Part shown: piece by piece, positions 1 through 5,880 of the stretch
Layout of the letters: each line of letters starts with the position of its first letter
Numbering within the stretch: the stretch's first letter is position 1
NCBI GenBank assembly: GCA_018262455.1
Contig: JAGSPR010000428.1
Location: 1 to 6,562, forward strand
Source of the DNA: Deltaproteobacteria bacterium
GTDB taxonomy: Bacteria > Myxococcota > Polyangia > Haliangiales > Haliangiaceae
Direction of reading: 5' to 3'
Length of the DNA: 6,562 nt
The notes under the pieces: generated by a model
The model's input: the letters and a program-made list of their open reading frames with translations, nothing else
Told to the model about the DNA's origin: nothing
The model's database searches: none
Position numbers and translations under genes: made by a program

Positions 1-1026
1 CGAGCGCGCGCCCATCGCCTCGAACACCGCGGTGGTCCAGGTCGCGTACGCGAGCCCGACGACGAACGCGTAGGTCAGGTTCCCGACCACGTAGGAGGCG
101 ACGTTGGTCGGGATCACGGCCATCGCTGCGCTGACCAGGGCGAGCAGCAACGCGCTCACGATGTAGGAGCGGCGCGGCGTCACGCGCGTGCACATCCAGC
201 CGCCCGCGAAGCAGCCGGCCGCGGTCACGACCGCCGCGGTGTAGCCCTGGACGAGGGCGACGTGGCTCGACGTGGCGTTCCACAGCTCGGCGACCGTTCC
301 CTGGGTGAGCACGCCCTGTCCGGCGCCCGTGCCGAACGGCAAGAAGCACAGCAGCGTGACCAGGAGTCCGGACTTGGTCCGCGCCAGGCGGGACACGTCC
401 TTGACCACGCCCTTGATCGCGGCGAGCGGTCCGCCCACCACCCGGTGCGCCGCGACCGCCGGGACCGCGAACAACGCGAGCGCGCACAGGCAGAACAAGC
501 CGGCGAGGATCGCGCCTGCCATCCACGGCTCGGCCAAGGTCTCGAGCAACGTCAACCCGAGGCCGCCGCCCAGGCCGGCGCCCCCGAGGTTGCCGACCTG
601 GAACCACGCGCTGACCCGGCCCTGATCGCTCTTCGGGGTGAGCGCGGCGACCATCGACTCGAGCGCCATGCCGACGAACGTGCGCAGCAAGCTCGAGATC
701 GCGACGACAGCGACCAGCAGCGGCAGCGTGTCCTCGGTCATCGGGGTCGCCGCCAGCACCAGCACTCCGAGCGCCGACGCCGCGATGCCGATCAGGTACC
801 AGCGCTTGGGCGTCAGCGTGGCATCCACCGCGGGCGCCCACAGCCACTTCAGCCACTGGCTCAGCAGCGACGCCGCCGGCAGCAGCGCTGCCTCCTTGAT
901 CGACAGGCCGTGCTTGGTGGCGAGGAACGTCAGCGCGACCGTGACGAACCCCGTCACCGCTCCGAACGGCAGGTACAGCACCATCCAGACGGACGGATGC
1001 GAGACCGTGGATCGCGAGCTCGACAT
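1..1026 (-). CDS. MFS transporter, PAT (AmpG / acetyl-CoA transporter-like) family, 3' end outside window
   Basis: The minus strand is open from ATG at 1026 to the window edge, giving 342 residues without a stop, so the C-terminus is missing. The protein is a polytopic inner-membrane permease. Hydrophobic spans lie near residues 14-35, 45-66, 75-94, 100-122, 138-160, 168-192, 219-240, 254-277, 285-305 and 308-335, so about ten of an expected twelve are present, with a basic cytoplasmic loop around 194-218. The end of the second span reads LKWLWAPAVDA (residues 59-69). This resembles the K-x-LWAP-x-x-D signature of the PAT group, which includes AmpG muropeptide permeases and the acetyl-CoA transporter AT-1. 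The substrate cannot be assigned from the sequence. A stop codon (TAG) lies five codons upstream in frame, which fixes the start to ATG 1026 or CTG 1029; the ribosome binding site is weak. The stress protein gene lies 96 bp upstream on the same strand, so co-transcription is possible. Confidence 0.85.
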   Translation of the reverse strand, partial: MSSSRSTVSHPSVWMVLYLPFGAVTGFVTVALTFLATKHGLSIKEAALLPAASLLSQWLKWLWAPAVDATLTPKRWYLIGIAASALGVLVLAATPMTEDTLPLLVAVVAISSLLRTFVGMALESMVAALTPKSDQGRVSAWFQVGNLGGAGLGGGLGLTLLETLAEPWMAGAILAGLFCLCALALFAVPAVAAHRVVGGPLAAIKGVVKDVSRLARTKSGLLVTLLCFLPFGTGAGQGVLTQGTVAELWNATSSHVALVQGYTAAVVTAAGCFAGGWMCTRVTPRRSYIVSALLLALVSAAMAVIPTNVASYVVGNLTYAFVVGLAYATWTTAVFEAMGARS

Positions 1027-1050
1027 CAGCGCCCCGGTCTAACACGGACA

Positions 1051-1068
1051 CGCCGATCGCGATCGGCG
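1051..1068. promoter_or_regulatory. Perfect 18-bp palindrome between stress-protein and transporter genes
   Basis: CGCCGATCGCGATCGGCG is its own reverse complement over all 18 bases, with no spacer. It lies 25 to 42 bases upstream of the transporter start codon and about 55 bases past the stress-protein stop. The position and dyad symmetry fit an operator for a dimeric regulator of the transporter gene. It could also fold as a hairpin between the two genes, but no T-tract follows on either strand, so an intrinsic terminator is less likely. The symmetry is seen directly; the function is inferred. Confidence 0.4.
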
Positions 1069-1122
1069 ACCGGCGCGCAACGCGTGCGTCCATCGGGCGA
1101 AGCCCTCGCAGTTCGTGCGGAG

Positions 1123-1695
1123 CTACCAGACCGAGCCGCCGCGCGTCGAGGGAGGTCGGGACACCAGCGCCGCGATGTGGAGAGGTCCTTCCGTCGAGTG
1201 CTCGGGGCAGAACAGGCGGTCGGCGCTCGTGTCCTCGCGCACCCGAGCGCACTCGGGACACAGCGGCGCGACGACGTCTTCCTTCAGGTTGACGACGAGG
1301 GTGGGGCACGAAGCCAGCGCAAGCATGCGATCTGCCAGCGACCGGCGGGGATCGTGCACGCCGAACCGCCCGATCACGAGGAGGTCCGCGCGCACATCGC
1401 CTGCAAGACTGGTGGTCTCCACCGCAGGCGACCCGACGAGCACGTGCATCCACGACCTCCAGTCCGACGTGCTCGTCCCGAACGTCTCGAGCCCGTGCAA
1501 CACGGTCTCGGCGAGCCGGGCGCGCACCGGGTCCACCCGGGCGGCGCGATCGACCACCGTGACGAAGTGGAGGTCCACGCGCTCGTGGCGCGCAGCTTGA
1601 TCGATCGCGTGTTCGAGCACGATCTCGGCGTACTCGGACTCGTCGAGCGCGGCAACGATCCGGAAGCGCCGGGAGTCGGGTCTCGCAGTGGCCAT
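1123..1695 (-). CDS. Universal stress protein (UspA family) with C-terminal Cys/His motif
   Basis: This encodes a 190-residue cytoplasmic protein with one Usp domain. The first strand is FRIVAALDESEYAE (residues 11-24), followed by a helix, then strand DLHFVTVVD (41-49). The late core is ADLLVIGRFG (103-112), and the closing element is SCPTLVV (129-135). Family members bind ATP or act as stress-induced dimers using a G-x2-G-x9-G-(S/T) loop. Here G109-x2-G112 is present, but the following stretch (VHDPRRSLADRM) lacks the second G-S/T pair, so nucleotide binding is doubtful. After the Usp fold comes an extra tail with CPEC (146-149) and CPEH (163-166), which looks like a small zinc-binding knuckle. 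The start chosen is ATG 1695, just before the conserved first strand. A TTG at 1782 would add 29 residues rich in Arg and Trp with no family similarity. No strong ribosome binding site is visible. It is divergent from the lipoprotein gene and lies upstream of the transporter on the same strand. Confidence 0.85.
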   Translation of the reverse strand: MATARPDSRRFRIVAALDESEYAEIVLEHAIDQAARHERVDLHFVTVVDRAARVDPVRARLAETVLHGLETFGTSTSDWRSWMHVLVGSPAVETTSLAGDVRADLLVIGRFGVHDPRRSLADRMLALASCPTLVVNLKEDVVAPLCPECARVREDTSADRLFCPEHSTEGPLHIAALVSRPPSTRGGSVW

Positions 1696-1790
1696 GCTCG
1701 ATGGCAGTGCATCCCGCGTGCCCCACGACGTCGCGCGGCGCCTCCACCGTGCGGCTCGCGTCGGGTTCAGTGACCAGATCAACCCGTACC

Positions 1791-1806
1791 TGGCAGTAGC
1801 TACGCG
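1791..1806 (+). promoter_or_regulatory. Weak sigma-54-like -24/-12 element upstream of the lipoprotein gene
   Basis: TGGCAGTAGCTACGCG matches the TGGCA half and the GC of the sigma-54 consensus TGGCAC-N5-TTGC with correct spacing between the GG and GC pairs, but it lacks the two T's before the GC. The predicted start would lie near 1817, about 40 bases before the lipoprotein ATG, in the most AT-rich stretch of the divergent region (around 1808-1820). Myxobacteria use many sigma-54 promoters, but a partial match can occur by chance. The nearby AATTAT (1815-1820) has no matching -35 box at 17 bp. Confidence 0.2.
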
Positions 1807-1856
1807 GACTTACGAATTATGCGCGACGGTTTCCGCGAGCTCCCTCCTGGATCGCT

Positions 1857-3962
1857 ATGAGAGCAACATTTCAGCTGACGTCCCTCTGTGGGTTTCTCGC
1901 CATGTGGGGCTGCACGGGGGACCAGCTAACGAATACAGCGATCCAGGCAGTGGAATCGGGTGACCTCGCGGCGATCGAACGCGAGGCGATCCCGTTGTGG
2001 ATCGAACACAGCGAGCGATCGCTGGAGCACCTCGACAACGCGTTCGCTTACGAGCTTCGCGCCGGGTATCTGACACCGATCGGCACGGCCGAAGGACACG
2101 AGCGCATCACTCGCACCGCGGTGCTTCACTGGGCGCATCTCGTGCGGCAGCACCTGAGAACCCCGTTGCACACGGCGGTACCAGCGTTCGCCGAGGACGA
2201 GCAATGCAACGGATCGGTGATCGGCGACGCCGTGCTCGTCGACTACGCCGACGCCGCGGTCGGAACTCCCAGACACGATCATCGCGTCGAAGCCGTCGTC
2301 GAGGCGCTACGCGATCTCGCGCGCCACACCGCGTGCCTCGGACAATTCCAGACCGAGCTGCTCGCGACGCAGATGGCGATCGCCTTCGATGACGTGCGCA
2401 CGACGCTGGTGGCGAACGGCCTCGATGGCGTGATCCCCTACGTCGTACAGGCGATCTCCGTTCCGATGCTGCTCGTTCACGAAGTGGAACGGCAGCACGG
2501 AGACGACGCGCCGCTCGCTCGCTGGTTCCATGACTACGAAGCGGTGCTCGTCGAGGGAGCGGTCAGCAAGCACCATCCGGCGTCGTGGCATGGCCTGTGG
2601 CTCTACGATCGAATGACCGGTCGACTCCGCGGATTTCGCGCGACCGACAAGGTCATCAACGAGAACGAGATCGATCTCGCGAGCTTCTTCCACACGCTCG
2701 CGCAACCGACCAGGGAGGATGCCCGCTGCAGCCTCGCCGAGATGGTGCAACGTGGCGCGAGCGCCGGCCGCTACCACTGCAACGGCAGGTTGTGCCGCGA
2801 CTCGAAGGATCCGACATGTCTGACGCCGGGTGCCGGCGATAGCGTCCCGGAACAGGGCGGCGCCGTGGAGATCCCTGGAATCGCGACCTCGACGGAGATC
2901 GACTGCATCTCCTCGCAAGCCGCGTCGGCGTCGAAGGAGCAGATGACGTGCGTGGTGGAAGCGACGGGCCTGCTCGCCAGTCCGCGCGCGATGCTGAGCA
3001 AAGATCTGCAGCGCGCATCGCTCGCCGGGATCAAGGTCGGCGGCGCATGCACGATCAGTGATGCAGCGGCCGACGCCGCGTACAACGCCGCGGTCCAGGA
3101 GGCGCGTGACAACTACGAAAAGTCGGTCGCTGCGCAGATCGCTTACCTCAGCGCCGAGATCGATGAGCTCGCGGCTCTTCAGAAGGCAGCAGACACCGTC
3201 AGGCAAGATCCGAAGGCGACCACGTACGCGGTCGAGGCGGCTGATGGACGCGTCGAGGACCAGACGGACATCGTCAACGATGCACAGACCAGCCTTGCCC
3301 AGGGTACGACTCTCGAGGCTCAGAAACGTGCGGACGCGATCAAGAGGGCCGAAGACGCGCGCAAGCAGGCGACTGGCGCGGGCGCTTCGGGGTCGGGGTC
3401 GGGGTCGGGGTCGGGTTCGGGTTCGGGCTCGGGCTCGGGTTCGGATGCCGGCTCGGGTTCTGGCTCCGGTTCGGGCTCCGGCGAAACGCAATGCGTTGAC
3501 AAGGAGAGCTGCGGAAACGGCTGCGGCGCGCTGGCATCGCAAGCGCAGAAGGCGCTCGACTGCTTCACAGGTGCTGCTGATCCGATGTTCGAAGATCCAA
3601 TGGGTGGTCCCGGTGGCTGCGGCCTCGCGTGTGACCCGGTCGATCCGGTCACGAAGACGGGACTGACCTGTACGTCCGGCCTCGCGCTCAATGCCGGCTC
3701 GAGCCTGTCGCAAGGCTGCTGGGCGGTGCGTTGCGGTCCATCTGATCATGCGATGGGCACCGGGCAATGCTGCGGTCAGGGCGGCATGACGTCGAGCGGT
3801 GAACCCGAGCTCGCAGGCATGTGTACGAATGCGTATTGCGAGGGCGGAGCGCCGAGCTTCGTCGGTGGTCAATGCCAGTGCGGCGGATCGGCCAGCGTGA
3901 TGCCGGGCACCACCATGATGCCCGGCACCGACGGCCAGGGATTCGGCCAGTTCCCACGCTGA
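1857..3962 (+). CDS. Predicted secreted lipoprotein with Ala-rich helical region, Gly-Ser linker and Cys-rich C-terminal domain; function unknown
   Basis: I do not recognise this 701-residue protein. The N-terminus (R2, hydrophobic 4-18, then G18-C19) resembles a lipoprotein signal with lipidation at C19, although MWGC is a poor lipobox; secretion without lipidation is the alternative. Residues 25-345 look globular and mostly helical, with cysteines at 117, 160, 291, 308, 313 and 321. C350, C365 and C398 follow. Residues 402-506 are Ala/Glu/Lys/Gln-rich and probably helical or coiled coil. Residues 511-542 are a (Ser-Gly)n linker interrupted by one Asp-Ala. Residues 546-675 hold 15 cysteines (for example CGNGC 552-556, CC 638-639, CQC 673-675), suggesting a disulphide-rich domain outside the cytoplasm. 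The end repeats MPGT (682-685 and 688-691). The ATG at 1857 is chosen because the next Met (residue 16) would destroy the signal; the ribosome binding site is weak. Nothing identifies an enzymatic site. Confidence 0.75.
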   Translation: MRATFQLTSLCGFLAMWGCTGDQLTNTAIQAVESGDLAAIEREAIPLWIEHSERSLEHLDNAFAYELRAGYLTPIGTAEGHERITRTAVLHWAHLVRQHLRTPLHTAVPAFAEDEQCNGSVIGDAVLVDYADAAVGTPRHDHRVEAVVEALRDLARHTACLGQFQTELLATQMAIAFDDVRTTLVANGLDGVIPYVVQAISVPMLLVHEVERQHGDDAPLARWFHDYEAVLVEGAVSKHHPASWHGLWLYDRMTGRLRGFRATDKVINENEIDLASFFHTLAQPTREDARCSLAEMVQRGASAGRYHCNGRLCRDSKDPTCLTPGAGDSVPEQGGAVEIPGIATSTEIDCISSQAASASKEQMTCVVEATGLLASPRAMLSKDLQRASLAGIKVGGACTISDAAADAAYNAAVQEARDNYEKSVAAQIAYLSAEIDELAALQKAADTVRQDPKATTYAVEAADGRVEDQTDIVNDAQTSLAQGTTLEAQKRADAIKRAEDARKQATGAGASGSGSGSGSGSGSGSGSGSDAGSGSGSGSGSGETQCVDKESCGNGCGALASQAQKALDCFTGAADPMFEDPMGGPGGCGLACDPVDPVTKTGLTCTSGLALNAGSSLSQGCWAVRCGPSDHAMGTGQCCGQGGMTSSGEPELAGMCTNAYCEGGAPSFVGGQCQCGGSASVMPGTTMMPGTDGQGFGQFPR
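3387..3482 (+). repeat. In-frame TCGGGN hexanucleotide repeat encoding (Ser-Gly)n linker; potential G-quadruplex
   Basis: Four perfect TCGGGG units (3387-3410) are followed by TCGGGT, TCGGGT, TCGGGC, TCGGGC and TCGGGT (3411-3440). An interruption (TCGGATGCCGGC) and a decayed Ser-Gly tract with mixed TCT/TCC/TCG codons run to 3482. Each unit adds one Ser-Gly pair, so gain or loss of units changes linker length without shifting the frame. The uniform 5' end and decayed 3' end suggest recent slippage expansion at the 5' side. The sense strand carries four GGGG and five GGG runs spaced by two or three bases (3389-3439), a strong G-quadruplex pattern in DNA and mRNA. Confidence 0.9.
3901..3927 (+). 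repeat. 9-bp inverted repeat near the lipoprotein gene 3' end
   Basis: TGCCGGGCA (3901-3909) and TGCCCGGCA (3919-3927) are exact reverse complements separated by 9 bases, giving a 9-bp stem with a 9-base loop, 35 bases before the end of the lipoprotein reading frame. It coincides with the repeated MPGT peptide coding, so it may simply be a by-product of that peptide duplication. No T-tract follows. A role in transcript 3'-end stability is possible but unsupported. Confidence 0.4.
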
Positions 3963-4054
3963 GACTCGCATGGCGCTACCGGTGCGCGCAGCATGCTTGA
4001 TGGAACGCCGCCGACCGGCTCGTGCTCGACGACGTGGGATCGTGTCTCGGTGAT

Positions 4055-4064
4055 AGGGTGAAGG
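4055..4064 (+). promoter_or_regulatory. Ribosome binding site fixing the acyl-CoA synthetase start at 4067
   Basis: AGGG at 4055-4058 lies 8 bases before ATG 4067, and a second purine run GAAGG (4060-4064) lies 2 bases before it. This supports ATG 4067 over the in-frame upstream ATG at 4022, which would add 15 residues with no recognisable family sequence. Confidence 0.5.
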
Positions 4065-4066
4065 TG

Positions 4067-5877
4067 ATGACCCCGCTCGAGAGGCTCCGCTCGGTCTCGG
4101 CCAGCATGCGAGATCTCGAGGCGCTGCTCGGCGGCCGCCGCGGCGCGCTCCATCGCCTGCGCCGCGTCGTCCGAAAGTTGCCCGCGATCGCGCGTGGCCT
4201 CCGGCTCACCGTCAAGACCGATCGCAGCGAGCCGCTGTCGATCGGTCGCTACCTGGAGCACAACGCGCGTGTCTGGCCGCATCGCCCTGCCCTGCTGTTC
4301 GAGGAGCGCTCGTACACGCACGCCGAGCTCGATCGCGAGGCGAACCGGTGGGCCCACCTGCTCGCCTCCCGGGGAATTCGCAAGGGCGATGCGGTCGCCG
4401 TGTTCGTCGACAACCGGCCCGAGCTGCTGTTCGCGGTCGCTGGCATCGTCAAGCTCGGCGCGATCGCCGCGATGATCAACTCCCGGCAGCAAGGTCACGC
4501 GCTCGAGCACAGCCTGCGCATCTGCAACGCGAAGTGCTTCGTGATCGGCGAGGAGCTGTGGAGCACGTTCGCCGAGCTCGGCCCAGCGATCGAGGTTCCG
4601 GAGCGCGACCACCTGCTGTGGCTGGCCGACCGCGGGGAGGCCCCGGTGCCGCCGGCCGCGACCGATGCGCGCAGCGAGCTGGCGTGCAGCTCGACCGCAC
4701 CACCACCGCAGCTCGCCGACGTGCGCCTCGGCGATGCCTGCTTCTACATCTACACGTCGGGAACCACCGGGCTGCCGAAGGCATCGATCATGAGCCACTT
4801 CCGGTGGGTCAAGAGCGCCGGTGCGTTCGGGATGGCAGCGCTCGCGCTGCGCCCCGACGACGTGCTGTACGTCCCCTTGCCGCTCTATCACAGCAGCGCG
4901 CTCGCCGTGGCGTGGAGCGCGGCCGCCTCGACCGGCGCCGCGCTCGCACTTCGCCGACGCTTCAGCGTGTCCGGGTTCTGGGATGACGTGCGCCGGTTTC
5001 GCGCGACCTCGTTCGTGTACATCGGCGAGCTGTGCCGCTACCTGCTCAACCAGCCGCCGCACGCCGACGATCGCAGCCACTCCGTGCGCAAGATCGTCGG
5101 CAATGGCCTGCGCCCCGACATCTGGAGGCAGTTCAAGGCGCGGTTCGGCATCGACGAGGTCTTCGAGTTCTACGGGGCGTCCGAGGGCAACGTCGCGTTC
5201 GTCAACGTGCTGAACGCCGACTGCACCGTCGGGTTCTGCCCTGCACCGTACGCGCTCGTTCGCTACGACATCGATCGCGACGAGCCGGTACGAGCCCCCG
5301 ACGGACGGCTCGTGCGCGTCGGGCGCGGAGAGGTCGGCCTGCTGATCGCGGAGCTCACGCCGCGCTACGCGTTCGACGGCTACACCGACCCGGCCGCCAA
5401 CGAGCACAAGCTGCTGCGCGACGTGTTCGAGCCCGGTGATTGCTGGTTCAACTCGGGCGATCTGCTGCGCGACCTCGGCTTCCGTCACGCCCAGTTCGTC
5501 GATCGCGTCGGCGACACGTTCCGGTGGAAGGGGCGGAGTCGACGGTGTACGGCATCGAGCTTCCGGGCACCGACGGGCGATGCGGGATGGCGGCGGTCGT
5601 GCCGCGCGTGCCGGCTGCCGAGCTCGACCTCGAAGGGCTCGCGCGCCACCTGCGCGCGGAGCTCCCCCCGTATGCCGTGCCGCTGTTCCTGCGGATCGAG
5701 CACGAGCTCGAGGCGACGACCACGTTCAAGCAGCTCAAGAGCGAGCTCCGCCGTCAGGGGTTCGATCCGGCGCGGGTGCCGCGGCCGCTGCTCGTCCTGC
5801 GACCCGGGTCCGCCGCCTACGTGCCGCTCACCCCCGAGCTGTACGGCGCGATCGCACGAGGCGAGCTGGCGTTCTGA
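4067..5877 (+). pseudogene. Long/very-long-chain acyl-CoA synthetase (FATP/SLC27-like, FadD6 type), frameshifted by an internal deletion
   Basis: Intact relatives activate long-chain fatty acids to acyl-CoA with ATP at the inner face of the membrane, coupling uptake to metabolism. The first segment (4067-5533, 489 codons) carries the AMP-binding P-loop YIYTSGTTGLPK (residues 227-238), YGASEGN (369-375), WFNSGDL (460-466) and FVDRVGDTFRWKG (477-489), the FATP hallmark that leads into the C-terminal lid. The lid continues in another frame at 5533-5874 (AESTVYGIELPGTDGR, then ATTTFKQLK with the catalytic A10-type lysine at 5728-5730), ending at TGA 5875-5877. Between WKG and AESTVYG the family normally has about 18 residues starting ENV-x-TTEV. 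These are absent, and the phase change requires a loss of 3n+1 bases, so about 55 bp are missing. The two parts plus the gap sum to about 620 residues, the usual family length. The first frame runs on to a stop at 5989 and would give a 640-residue protein with an unrelated Arg/Ser-rich tail. A true mutation or an assembly error are both possible. Confidence 0.85.
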
Positions 5878-5880
5878 CGA

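Noticed and set aside
262..1773. 503-residue plus-strand open frame opposite the transporter and stress protein genes
   Set aside because: The translation is Arg/Gln/His-rich with no domain, and it lies antisense to two genes with clear family signatures. It is a typical shadow frame of GC-rich DNA.
2478..2502. HEVERQH (residues 208-214 of the lipoprotein) as a zinc metalloprotease site
   Set aside because: The spacing is H-E-x4-H rather than H-E-x2-H, and no supporting downstream ligand motif is evident.
2307..3971. 554-residue minus-strand frame opposite the lipoprotein gene
   Set aside because: It is Arg/Ala-rich low-complexity sequence. The plus-strand frame has a signal sequence, ordered Cys pattern and a Ser-Gly repeat with synonymous third-position variation, showing it is the coding frame.
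3869..5488. 539-residue minus-strand frame opposite the acyl-CoA synthetase gene
   Set aside because: It has no recognisable domain, and the opposite strand carries unmistakable adenylate-forming enzyme motifs.
5525..5536. Programmed -1 frameshift at the GGGG run (5530-5533) joining the two synthetase frames
   Set aside because: Slipping back one base would restore the frame, but about 18 conserved family residues would still be missing. A deletion explains both facts; there is also no canonical slippery heptamer or clear downstream stimulatory structure.
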